Position numbers and translations under genes: made by a program. This document shows, in pieces, positions 7,897 through 15,800 of a stretch of 29,998 nt of DNA. The DNA is from RGIG5327 sp045612485. GTDB taxonomy: Bacteria; Verrucomicrobiota; Lentisphaeria; Victivallales; UBA1829. The notes under the pieces are model-generated. The model worked only from the letters and a program-made list of their open reading frames with translations, was not told the origin of the DNA and did not search any database. Within the stretch, counting starts at the first letter, position 1. Each line of letters opens with the position of its first letter. Where the stretch lies: positions 1-29,998 of the forward strand of contig JAZKZE010000063.1 in assembly GCA_045612485.1 (NCBI GenBank). The letters run 5' to 3'.

Positions 7897-8871
7897 ATGC
7901 CTATGCAGAAAGCCAGACTGCACCGTCTGATGCGGATCGTTGCACAGCTGAAAGAAAACCGTTACCCCAATTCCGATTCCCTTGTGAAAGAGTTCCGCAG
8001 GATCGCTGTGGAAGAGGATCTGGAGATCGATTGCGGGAAAAAGACCATTCTGCGGGATATGAAAGTTCTGGAAACGGAATTCGGCTGTCCCCTTGCTTTT
8101 GACCGTGCCCGCAACGGATATTACCTCACGCATCACGGCTGGGATTTTATCGCTCCCGCCATTCTGGATGAAAATGAGATGCTTGCTGCGGTTGTCGGGG
8201 CAAGGATCGCAGAAGAAATTTTTCCCCCGCCTCTGAAAAACAGGATCCGGGAAGCGGTGGATTATCTTCTGCAGAACAATAATCCCGATTTCCTTGATAC
8301 GGCAAACATGGAAAGTCTGAACATTCTTTCCGGGCTGTACTCCAATCTGGAACCGCATATTTTCATGACACTTTTCCAGGGCTGGCAGAATCATTTTTGT
8401 GTGAGGATCTCCTATGCCGACTGGCAGGGGGAACTTTCTGAACGGGTCATTGAACCGCATACCCTTGTTTTTTATGATAATTCCTGGTACACCAAAGGGT
8501 TCTGCCGTTTGAAAAAACAACCCCGGACTTTTGCTCTGCACCGGATAAAAAGTGCGGAATTGCTGAAAGTGAGGTTTGAGCCGGATAAAGAGATCATTTC
8601 CTCCGTGAATCCGGATGATTTTCTGGGGTTTGAAAAGATCCGTAATGTGAAATTATATGCGGAAAAGACAGCTCTTGACCGTTTGCGGTCTGCTCCATTG
8701 CATACGCATCAGGTCATTAGTGAGGACGGCACTGTGGAGATCCCTGCTGTTGCCAGGGAAGTATTATTTCCCTTTCTGCTTTCCCGGGAGGGGAATGTGA
8801 AAATTTTACAGCCTGCCTTCCTGAAAAAAGAGCTGAAGGAAATCTTATTGAAAATGCTTGCGGATTGCTGA
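7897..8871 (+). CDS. HTH/WYL-domain transcriptional regulator
   Basis: 324 residues from ATG 7897, chosen because GGGGAG lies 8-9 bases upstream; an in-frame GTG at 7870 has no such site. Residues ~5-75 are a winged helix (HTH_11 type) with the family pattern KTILRDMKVLE followed by the wing GYYLT. Residues ~175-235 form a WYL domain, here reading SWYTKGFCRLKKQPRTFALHRI; the usual WYL tripeptide is WYT. The C-terminal ~70 residues match the extension these proteins use for dimerisation or ligand response. WYL regulators sense nucleotides or small ligands and often control nearby genes. The divergent small ORF and GH63-like gene, or bcp downstream, are possible targets, but nothing here proves it. 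Confidence 0.9.
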   Translation: MPMQKARLHRLMRIVAQLKENRYPNSDSLVKEFRRIAVEEDLEIDCGKKTILRDMKVLETEFGCPLAFDRARNGYYLTHHGWDFIAPAILDENEMLAAVVGARIAEEIFPPPLKNRIREAVDYLLQNNNPDFLDTANMESLNILSGLYSNLEPHIFMTLFQGWQNHFCVRISYADWQGELSERVIEPHTLVFYDNSWYTKGFCRLKKQPRTFALHRIKSAELLKVRFEPDKEIISSVNPDDFLGFEKIRNVKLYAEKTALDRLRSAPLHTHQVISEDGTVEIPAVAREVLFPFLLSREGNVKILQPAFLKKELKEILLKMLADC

Positions 8872-8919
8872 AAAATAAATACAATATTTCAACTTGATGA
8901 GATAAGGAGTTTTCATTTT

Positions 8920-9369
8920 ATGGAAAAAGGCGATATGGCTCCGGCATTCACTCTGCCGGATAAAGATGGAAAAATGGTCTCTCTTTCCGATTTTGCAGGA
9001 AAGAAAGTCGTATTATATTTTTACCCGAAGGACAATACTCCCGGGTGCAGCAGACAGGCGTGTGCTTTTGCAAAAAATCATGATGAGTTTGCAAAACGGA
9101 ATATCATTGTCATTGGTATAAGCAAAGACAGCCTTCTTTCCCATCAGAAGTTTGCGGAAAAATATAATCTTCCTTTTATTCTTCTTTCCGATACTCAGTT
9201 ACAGACGATCAAAGAGTATGGTGTATGGCAGGAAAAAAAACTTTACGGAAAGGTATCCATGGGGGTGGTGCGTACTACCTTCATTATCGGTGAAGACGGC
9301 AGGATCCTGGAGATCATGCCGAAAGTCAAACCCGATACCAATGCGGATGAGATCCTTGGCATGATCTGA
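8920..9369 (+). CDS. bcp: thiol peroxidase, Bcp-type peroxiredoxin
   Basis: 149 residues, the normal length for bacterioferritin comigratory protein. It reduces hydrogen peroxide and organic peroxides with electrons from thioredoxin, in the cytoplasm. The active-site stretch FYPKDNTPGCSRQAC carries the peroxidatic Cys43 and a Cys at 48 in the position of the resolving residue of atypical 2-Cys Bcp enzymes; the TxxC pattern and the later VVRTTFIIGEDG (family RxTFlID-G) are intact. AAGGAG lies 11 bases before the ATG. It starts 48 bp after the WYL regulator with no terminator between them, so co-transcription is possible. It is probably an oxidative-stress gene of an oxygen-sensitive organism. 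Confidence 0.95.
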   Translation: MEKGDMAPAFTLPDKDGKMVSLSDFAGKKVVLYFYPKDNTPGCSRQACAFAKNHDEFAKRNIIVIGISKDSLLSHQKFAEKYNLPFILLSDTQLQTIKEYGVWQEKKLYGKVSMGVVRTTFIIGEDGRILEIMPKVKPDTNADEILGMI

Positions 9370-9426
9370 AAAGATTTTTCCTGCGGCTGCCGGAATGGTC
9401 TTTCTGCGGGGAAATGGTATAATGGA

Positions 9427-12400
9427 TTATTTCCCCACTGTAAAAGTCTTTGAGGCACTTTTTCCGGATGCAAGGCAGCGTACGGTTACTGTGATCTTTT
9501 TTACCGCGGCGGGCAGGTTTGTCGGCAATACTTCTTTCAACAACAGTTTGCCCTGTTCTGCCGCATAAAATCCGCTTCCGGGAAGCCGGATGCCGTTATC
9601 CGCAGTAAGGGAAATTTCCACAGGAAGGATCGCTTCAATATTTTTTCCCTCTTTATCCACTGTGTCGCAGGTGACCGTAAAAGACTTTCCGGGGGAAAGT
9701 GAAACAGTATTTCCTTTTTCTCCGGAAATCTTTACTCTGATTCCGGCAATTTCCTTTTGCAGAAGCAATATGACTTTTCCCCCGCCGGGAGGAAGTGCGG
9801 TTTTGAAGGAACAATAGCTTTCCGTTTTTTTCAGCGGGATCTCTTTGTGTTCCACAAGATCGTAAGCCGCCGCTGCCTTATGCCGTACTGTGATCATTCC
9901 GCTGTTGGGAAGACCTTTTTCCTGTACTTTTTTCCATTGTCCCACATAGTTGCCGAATGTACGTTTATCATTCAGAAGGAATATATAATCCGCTTTTTCA
10001 TTCCCTCTCTGCCGTACAACAAGATCCTGATTGGAGGAAACCGCATTGCGGACAGAATATTTATCCAGCAGAGAAGCAAGTTCCCCGCCCAGTTTCTGAA
10101 GGGCTTTTTTTGTACCTGCCGGATCGTTGTTATCTCTTTTTATACTTTTGATCCTGTGATCCAGCATCAGGGCGGGAAGGGTGAATTCATCGCCGATGAT
10201 TATGACGCCCTTCAGACGTAACTCATTAAGTTTTGCCAGCACTTCTTCCGTTACCACTTCCAGACCGGGAACAAACAGAACTTTCAGATTGCCTGTATTT
10301 TTTTCATGGAAAAGGTGTTCATCATAAAGAATACCCGGCTGGAAATTACCCCATTGCAGTGCAAGATGAAGGTCTGCACTCCAGTTTTTGCTCCAGCCGA
10401 AAGGAAAGTGTTCCGGGGCATAGAAACTTGAAGCAAGGTTTTGGAATATGACAACTTCCGGACTTTTTTCCGGTATCCTTTTCAGTACCGGCCCCAGGGG
10501 AACGATGACTTTTTCTGATAATTCCGCAAGAACTTTTTTGCTCTCTTCATTGGTATAGCGGTATAATTTGTGATCCGTTTTTGCAAGGAGGGAACCTACT
10601 CCGTGATACATGATGAAATCCACTTTTCTAGCAATCTTGCTCCAGAAGGCTTCCCGCAGATTATCCGGGGAAATACTGATAAACTGTGCTTCTTTTTCCT
10701 GTTCCAGCCAGGCGGGAGGATTTTTTACCTTTATATTGGCAGGGGCGGTCTGGCTTCTGTACCAGATAGCCTGTGTCATCGTTCCGATCTTCTGACCGTC
10801 TTTTCCCTGTGCCATTGCAATAAGTTCATCGGTGGCCTGTCCGATCTTTATGGGGTCGGGATAGGTATAGGTCCACTGCCCGATCATATCCACATTGCCG
10901 CCGGAACCCCACAGGGGCGGTACTCTTGTTGCAGGATCATAGAAAGTGAAAAAACGGTTTTTATGTCCGGCATTTTTTATGGTATCATGTATGGTGGCAG
11001 ACAAAAGACTCTGGAGGGGATTCCAGCCGTCACCAACAAGCCAGAACCAACGGAGAAAAACATAATCCTTGCGTTTGGAAGAGATCACTCTGTCCCAGGG
11101 AAAGGAGCTGTCCGCAACATAAGGCAGAGGACTTTTTCCGGAAACGGTTTCCGGAATACTGTACCCGGAAAATTTAAAAAATGCTTCTGATTCTGTTTTG
11201 CTTGCATAGGAGGGCAGGGAAGAATCCCGCACTTCGCTGTTGAGCAGAACTCCGTCAAATGCAGGGTGGGAACCTACGGCGGCAAGGGTGCTTGCCGCAG
11301 CACTGGCAAATTCTCTGCGTACGGAAGCATTGGAGGCTTCAATATTTTTCCGCGGATATGCTTTTCCATTTTTATCTTTCCGCAAAAAACGGTTCTGCTG
11401 CAGAAAACGGAAATGTCCGTGCAGATTGCCGAAGGTATAAAGATTTTCTTTGAGATTGCTGTCCAGGTGCGGGATCCATTTTTTCAATGCAGACTTCTGG
11501 AAATCGCCTGTCCGGGGAAAAAGATGTACCATTTGATGGGTGAATCCGGCCTTTCTGATCTCTTTGATGTCCTGATGATTCCCCCACAGAAGTACCGGGA
11601 GAAAATCACTTCCGGCAGATACGATCCAGTAGGAAATATCCTCTTTGCAGAGAATTTTCCCCCTGTTATCTTCAAGGGTAAGGGAAAGGGGATATTCCCC
11701 GGGGAGCAGATAAGGATCGACCGGGAAAACAAGGTTCATTTCTGATTTTCCGGCAAGTTCCTTTATGGGGATCACCGGAAAATTTTTCCCGGCAGAATGG
11801 CATTTCACCTTGAGAGATGAAATCTTTTCCGGCAGGAAGTTATACAGGGAAACTGTAAGAAAAGGCTTTTTTTCACCTCTTTCAAAAGTCCTGCGTATTT
11901 CCGGGGCAATGGAAAATGCGGCTGGTATAAATTTTTCTTTTCTTACCGTAAGGGAGCGGAGGGAACCGCACAGCGGATAATAATTTGCCCCGGATCTGTT
12001 GCCGAAAACGGCAGGAAGGTCAGAAGCAATTACATTTTTTGCCGGTACTGTGTGGGAACTTATTTTTTTTCCGTCAAGATAAAATTCTGCTTTGGATGTT
12101 CCTGTGAAAAGGAGCTTTAAAGTATAGGTCTTACCCGGAAGCAGAACAATATCCCTTCCGGTGATCCTTGCACTTGTATCCCCGAATCCGAAGGATGCCC
12201 CCATTCTGTAAGTATCTTTTTTCCGGGGCATAAGAAAAAACATCACACCTTTATGATATTTTTTCTGTGCTTCTGTTCCCGGGGCTGCTACATATTTATT
12301 ATCCAGGATCATACGCCAGCGGGAATGATTTTCAACGGGGTCGAGCATGATTTTTGCTTCAATGGAAAATGCGTTTTCCAGTATGGGGAAATCCTTTTTC

Positions 12401-12618
12401 TGTAAAACAGCTCCGCCTGTTTCAGCCGGGAGGGCAAGGGGCGTATGCAAGCCGGCTGCGGTAAAACGGGTTTTCCCCCGCAGCGAGAGAGTATTAAGCA
12501 GATTTTTATTCTGAACAAAATCCCAATGGGAAAGGATTTTTCCTTCATCTGCTCCAATGGAAAGGAGGCAGAAAAGGGTACAACAGAGAAAAAATAACAG
12601 TTTTTTTGATAAAATCAT
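9427..12618 (-). CDS. large secreted GH42-like protein with LamG-like N-terminal domain
   Basis: 1063 residues. Signal peptide at 1-23 (LLSIGA, cut before DEG). Residues ~28-230 look like a concanavalin/LamG-type sandwich (SHWDF, FSIEAKIML, AEFYLDGKKI, AVFGNRSG). After a beta linker, residues ~330-690 resemble a TIM barrel (FLPVLLWGNHQDI, FDGVLLNSEVRD, VDMIGQWTYTYPDP, VDFIMYHGVGSL). Residues ~750-850 resemble the glutamine-amidotransferase-like domain of GH42 beta-galactosidases (LKVLFVPGLEVVTEEVL, GVIIIGDEF), and the tail is made of beta domains. The glutamate in NSEVRD is a plausible catalytic residue, by analogy only. The ATG has GGAG six bases upstream. It is the last gene of an operon with a pseudopilin and a HEAT/galactose-binding protein. 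Substrate unknown; activity is inferred from fold. Confidence 0.75.
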   Translation of the reverse strand: MILSKKLLFFLCCTLFCLLSIGADEGKILSHWDFVQNKNLLNTLSLRGKTRFTAAGLHTPLALPAETGGAVLQKKDFPILENAFSIEAKIMLDPVENHSRWRMILDNKYVAAPGTEAQKKYHKGVMFFLMPRKKDTYRMGASFGFGDTSARITGRDIVLLPGKTYTLKLLFTGTSKAEFYLDGKKISSHTVPAKNVIASDLPAVFGNRSGANYYPLCGSLRSLTVRKEKFIPAAFSIAPEIRRTFERGEKKPFLTVSLYNFLPEKISSLKVKCHSAGKNFPVIPIKELAGKSEMNLVFPVDPYLLPGEYPLSLTLEDNRGKILCKEDISYWIVSAGSDFLPVLLWGNHQDIKEIRKAGFTHQMVHLFPRTGDFQKSALKKWIPHLDSNLKENLYTFGNLHGHFRFLQQNRFLRKDKNGKAYPRKNIEASNASVRREFASAAASTLAAVGSHPAFDGVLLNSEVRDSSLPSYASKTESEAFFKFSGYSIPETVSGKSPLPYVADSSFPWDRVISSKRKDYVFLRWFWLVGDGWNPLQSLLSATIHDTIKNAGHKNRFFTFYDPATRVPPLWGSGGNVDMIGQWTYTYPDPIKIGQATDELIAMAQGKDGQKIGTMTQAIWYRSQTAPANIKVKNPPAWLEQEKEAQFISISPDNLREAFWSKIARKVDFIMYHGVGSLLAKTDHKLYRYTNEESKKVLAELSEKVIVPLGPVLKRIPEKSPEVVIFQNLASSFYAPEHFPFGWSKNWSADLHLALQWGNFQPGILYDEHLFHEKNTGNLKVLFVPGLEVVTEEVLAKLNELRLKGVIIIGDEFTLPALMLDHRIKSIKRDNNDPAGTKKALQKLGGELASLLDKYSVRNAVSSNQDLVVRQRGNEKADYIFLLNDKRTFGNYVGQWKKVQEKGLPNSGMITVRHKAAAAYDLVEHKEIPLKKTESYCSFKTALPPGGGKVILLLQKEIAGIRVKISGEKGNTVSLSPGKSFTVTCDTVDKEGKNIEAILPVEISLTADNGIRLPGSGFYAAEQGKLLLKEVLPTNLPAAVKKITVTVRCLASGKSASKTFTVGK

Positions 12619-12644
12619 ACGCTTCTCCGGCAGAAAAAGGGTTT

Positions 12645-13520
12645 TTATTTCAGAATATCCACATGGACAGCTTTATAGATCCCCCCGGCAAAAGCCGCAT
12701 CATGCACCCTTACCGTCAGGATATTTTCCTTTCCCCAGAGGATCTCTTTGCGGCAATCCACGGCAAAAGGTACTTTCCAGCCTTCCGGCCCCATATCGTG
12801 GGCACCGAGATAAACTCCGTTAAGCCATACCCATGCAGATTCATCCACTCCGTCAAAAACGATCTCCACTGCGTTGCAGGGGATTTTTTCCGGCATGGTG
12901 AAACGGATCCTGTACCATGCTGTCCCGTCGTAATTTTCATATCCCTGTTTTTCCCAGGCTCCCATACGGATATTTTTCCAGCCGGAATCGTTGAAAGAAT
13001 TTTTGAAAAAACCTTTCAGATGCCCGTTCTGCATAACATCTGCAGTGAAACGCCAGGGGAGGGGATGCAGAGGGATCCTTTTTATTGTTTTTACTTCATA
13101 GTCCCAGGTGGGATCATTGCGTAAAAGTTTGATCTCCCTGTGGAAAGGCCAGGAGGCCTGTACCGCGATCCGCCGGATAGCCGGGACTTTTTCTGTCGCT
13201 GCAATATCCGAAAGGATCTGCCAGGCTTTTTTACTCTTTTTTGCAAGAGAGGGAAGTACAAGAATTGCAGTCATCCGTACATTTTCATCCGGATCTTTGC
13301 ACATCTTCCCGATTTTATCCAGTGCCGCAAGGGGATCTTTCCTGATGACGAGATAGAGGGCATAACGGCGGATCTCCGGATCACTGCTTTCCAGAAATTT
13401 TTCCGCCGATGCGGGATCTTTCTGTACACAGGCAAAAAATTTCTGCCGGGAAGCAATTTCACCGGCAGAAAGAAAAAGTACCGGTACAAGCAGAAGGATC
13501 GCAGAAAAAATCTTTTTCAT
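12645..13520 (-). CDS. secreted HEAT-repeat plus GH2-type galactose-binding domain protein
   Basis: 291 residues. Signal peptide at 1-19 (FLSA, then GEIAS). Residues ~30-135 are short helical HEAT-like repeats (DPEIRRYALYLVI, DENVRMTAILVLPSL, VPAIRRIAVQA). Residues ~160-291 match the jelly-roll sugar-binding domain found at the N-terminus of GH2 enzymes: FNDSGWKNI, GTAWYRIRF, VEIVFDGVDESAWVWLNG, NILTVRVHD, AGGIYKAV. No GH2 catalytic barrel follows; the gene stops cleanly and the next gene starts 26 bp later. It is therefore likely a free-standing glycan-binding accessory protein for the large GH42-like protein. A weak purine site (GGGTGAAG) precedes the start. It begins 36 bp after the pseudopilin gene. 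Confidence 0.8.
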   Translation of the reverse strand: MKKIFSAILLLVPVLFLSAGEIASRQKFFACVQKDPASAEKFLESSDPEIRRYALYLVIRKDPLAALDKIGKMCKDPDENVRMTAILVLPSLAKKSKKAWQILSDIAATEKVPAIRRIAVQASWPFHREIKLLRNDPTWDYEVKTIKRIPLHPLPWRFTADVMQNGHLKGFFKNSFNDSGWKNIRMGAWEKQGYENYDGTAWYRIRFTMPEKIPCNAVEIVFDGVDESAWVWLNGVYLGAHDMGPEGWKVPFAVDCRKEILWGKENILTVRVHDAAFAGGIYKAVHVDILK

Positions 13521-13556
13521 TTCTTCACCCGGAACCGAAAGAAGCTGTAAATGAAT

Positions 13557-14276
13557 TTATTTGGCGGAAGTAACTTTTTTGCCGTCATAATAGTAGGAGG
13601 CAAAACCGTTTTCGTATGCTGTTTCTTTGCCCTGTGTGCCGCAATGACCGTCAGCATAAAGAATATTGGCTTTTTTGCTGTGGATGAGGTTGAGAGAACC
13701 CTGGGAAGTATCGTGTTTGAAAATGTAGTGCTGTACTTTACCGTAGGTGGCATCTTCCCGCAGACTGTCAGCAAGCATGGGGAAAGTGGTTACGTCGTTG
13801 AGTTTGGTTATGCGGATAAAAAGGGACGCAGTGCTGGAACCGCCGCCGTTGTGGAATGCAGCAGGACTGCTTTCTGCAAATTTCTGACCGGGTTTGTCTT
13901 TGCCGGGGATGAAGCCCAGGGCACCGTAAGTATATTGCTGATGGTTCTGATGCACGCCATTGGGATGGGCAACGGAAGGACAGCGGGTGGTTGCTCCCAA
14001 TACCCCGGTATAACCCGGTTCATTGTATTTCCCGAAAGTAAATTCCGCCCAGGTGCGTGTGGAACCGGCATCTTTGTAGTAGTTCAGGGCGCTCCAGTCA
14101 TTGTAATTCATCTGATAGATGGCGAAAGCCATACCGTTCTGCCGCATCTGGCTTGTACAGGAAATGGCTTTTGCTTTTGCACGGGCGGCATTGAGTGCAG
14201 GAAGAAGCATCCCTGCGAGGATTGCAATGATTCCGATAACGACCAGAAGTTCGATAAGGGTGAATTTTCTTTTCAT
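13557..14276 (-). CDS. pseudopilin-type protein (prepilin N-terminal domain, H-X9-DG)
   Basis: 239 residues from ATG 14276, which has AAAGAG about seven bases upstream; a TTG two codons earlier is less likely. The N-terminus MKRKFTLIELLVVIGIIAIL gives a four-residue basic leader, Phe +1, Glu +5 and the long hydrophobic helix, with Lys at -1 instead of Gly. The C-terminal region has H-X9-DG (H in LIHSKK, then LYADGHC). Outside the first ~45 residues it differs strongly from the other two pseudopilins in the window. It is the first gene of the operon with the HEAT/galactose-binding and GH42-like proteins. The likely location is the inner membrane or a pseudopilus; the function is unknown. Confidence 0.9.
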   Translation of the reverse strand: MKRKFTLIELLVVIGIIAILAGMLLPALNAARAKAKAISCTSQMRQNGMAFAIYQMNYNDWSALNYYKDAGSTRTWAEFTFGKYNEPGYTGVLGATTRCPSVAHPNGVHQNHQQYTYGALGFIPGKDKPGQKFAESSPAAFHNGGGSSTASLFIRITKLNDVTTFPMLADSLREDATYGKVQHYIFKHDTSQGSLNLIHSKKANILYADGHCGTQGKETAYENGFASYYYDGKKVTSAK

Positions 14277-14626
14277 GTTCAACTCTTTCTATGTTGTTTT
14301 TATTTGTAATATGGCTGTATTCAGTTTTTTATACAGCTTCCGCAATGAAAACGGAAATGCTGTAAAATCAGGAATTATTAATATACAGCCTTTTTTTCCT
14401 TTTGCAAATACAGACAGGGATTTCCGGAAACTTTTTCCCTTCTTTTTTTTGTGTATATCCTGTAATTGCAATGAAATTGAAATTTTTCCGGCAGGGAATA
14501 TCATTTTCCTGCGGTATGTTTCTTGATTTTTACAGGTGGTAATGTTATATTAAATGCCGGAAGTATAAAAAATATACCAGTGGTATTTTTACAGGCTTAT
14601 AATAAAGCAGAAAGGAATTCTGGAAT
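14277..14626. promoter_or_regulatory. 350-bp divergent control region
   Basis: AT-rich non-coding DNA between the divergent pseudopilin and Gfo/Idh genes. GCTGTAT (14314-14320) and ATACAGC (14331-14337) form an inverted pair, and GCTGTA (14359-14364) with TACAGC (14384-14389) forms a second, wider pair on the pseudopilin side. On the other side a palindrome ATACCAGTGGTAT (14574-14586) lies just upstream of a TATAAT (14598-14603). No good -35 box stands in front of that TATAAT, so the palindrome may bind an activator or repressor. Short ORFs here have no convincing ribosome binding site and I do not call them. Confidence 0.5.
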
Positions 14627-15709
14627 ATGACCGCAAAAATGACAGAAAATACAAACCGCCCGGTAAGACAGCCGTCTGTGGGGTTCGGTATCATCGGTAC
14701 AGGTATGATCGCTTCCTTTCATGCCAAAGCCATCAATGCCATCAACAATGCTCACCTTGTTGCTGTTTACGGCAATGAACCTGAAAGTGTGAAAAGATTT
14801 GCAGAAGAATTTCATGTAAAAGCTTATTACTCTCTGGAGGAATTTCTTGCCGATCCTGAAATTTGTGCTGTGACTGTTGCTGTACCTTCCGGCTATCACG
14901 GGGAGGTGGCGATCCCTGCGGCAAAGGCGGGCAAACATATCCTCTGCGAAAAGCCTCTGGAGATCACATTGGAAAGAGTGGACAAAATCATTCAGGCGTG
15001 TGAAGAAAACAATGTACTTCTTTCCCCTGTCTTCCAGGCAAGATTCTCCCGGCCAGTCCGTATGGTGAAAAAAGCCATGCAGGAAGGCCGGTTCGGGCGT
15101 ATGGTTCTTGCCAGTGCCCAGATGCGGTGGTTCCGCAATACTGCCTATTATACCAATTCCTCCTGGCGGGGGACCTGGGCTCTTGATGGAGGCGGGGCAT
15201 TGATGAATCAGGCGATCCATACCATTGACCTTCTCCTTTATATCAACGGGGCTCCGGATACGGTTTTTGCCTTTGCCGGAACTCTTACCCACAGTATCGA
15301 GGTGGAGGATAATCTTTGTGCCACAGTAAAATTCCGCAACGGCTCTTTCGGGACGATTGAAGTGAGTACCTCCTGCGCTCCCGGATTCCCCAGAAGACTG
15401 GAATTTTCCGGCGACAGGGGGACGGTTGCCTTTGAAGAGGGAAAAATCACCCGGTGGGAATTTACAGAATCTTTTCCCGGGGATGACGAAGCAAAAAATA
15501 ATTTTTCCGGTGCGGACAGTCATGGAGGCAGCAATCCCGCCCATATCGATTCCCTTGGTCATGAACAGCAGATCAGTGATCTTGCTGATGCCATTCTGAC
15601 AGGAAGAAAACCTTTCCTTGACGGTCGGGAAGGGCGCCGTGCTATTGAGTTGATTTCCGGTATATATGAATCTGCAAGAACCGGCAGGCCTTATAAATTC
15701 AATCACTGA
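14627..15709 (+). CDS. Gfo/Idh/MocA family NAD(P)-dependent oxidoreductase
   Basis: 360 residues, typical length. The N-terminal Rossmann fold starts at GFGIIGTGMIASFHAKAI, and the family signature CEKPLEI holds the conserved Lys-Pro used in catalysis. The C-terminal substrate domain contains DGGGALMNQAIHTIDLL, with the conserved His and Asp. These cytoplasmic enzymes oxidise or reduce sugars and inositols, and some act in NAD-dependent glycosidase chemistry; the exact substrate cannot be told. No signal peptide. A loose AAAGGA site lies 11 bases before the ATG. It is a single-gene unit divergent from the pseudopilin operon, and its 3' end faces the ceramidase-family gene across a terminator. 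Confidence 0.9.
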   Translation: MTAKMTENTNRPVRQPSVGFGIIGTGMIASFHAKAINAINNAHLVAVYGNEPESVKRFAEEFHVKAYYSLEEFLADPEICAVTVAVPSGYHGEVAIPAAKAGKHILCEKPLEITLERVDKIIQACEENNVLLSPVFQARFSRPVRMVKKAMQEGRFGRMVLASAQMRWFRNTAYYTNSSWRGTWALDGGGALMNQAIHTIDLLLYINGAPDTVFAFAGTLTHSIEVEDNLCATVKFRNGSFGTIEVSTSCAPGFPRRLEFSGDRGTVAFEEGKITRWEFTESFPGDDEAKNNFSGADSHGGSNPAHIDSLGHEQQISDLADAILTGRKPFLDGREGRRAIELISGIYESARTGRPYKFNH

Positions 15710-15723
15710 TTGATTCTTTTGAG

Positions 15724-15772
15724 AAAAAAACGGGGGCTGTTGCATCCTTTTAAAGGTTTTGCAGCAGCCCCT
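15724..15772 (-). terminator. intrinsic terminator of the ceramidase-family gene
   Basis: GGGGCTGTTGCA (15733-15744) pairs with TGCAGCAGCCCC (15760-15771), 12 bp with one G-T pair, and the loop holds CCTTTTAAAGG, which can pair again. On the minus strand the stem is followed by a run of seven T (15730-15724), so it serves the gene ending at 15801. The hairpin may also slow transcription from the Gfo/Idh gene. Confidence 0.85.
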
Positions 15773-15800
15773 TGTGCTACAGGTATCGTATAAAAGCCGT

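Noticed and set aside
9408..9436. GGGGAAAT/ATTTCCCC inverted repeat between bcp and the GH42-like gene as terminator
   Set aside because: It overlaps the stop codon of the minus-strand gene and no T-run follows on either strand; the ends of these genes remain unassigned.
14526..14595. Direct repeat ATTTTTACAGG at 14526 and 14585
   Set aside because: Similar TTTTACAGG strings occur elsewhere in the window, including inside coding regions, so it is probably common sequence composition.
14597..15745. 382-codon open frame opposite the Gfo/Idh gene
   Set aside because: It overlaps a gene with intact Rossmann and EKP motifs, and its own translation shows nothing recognisable.
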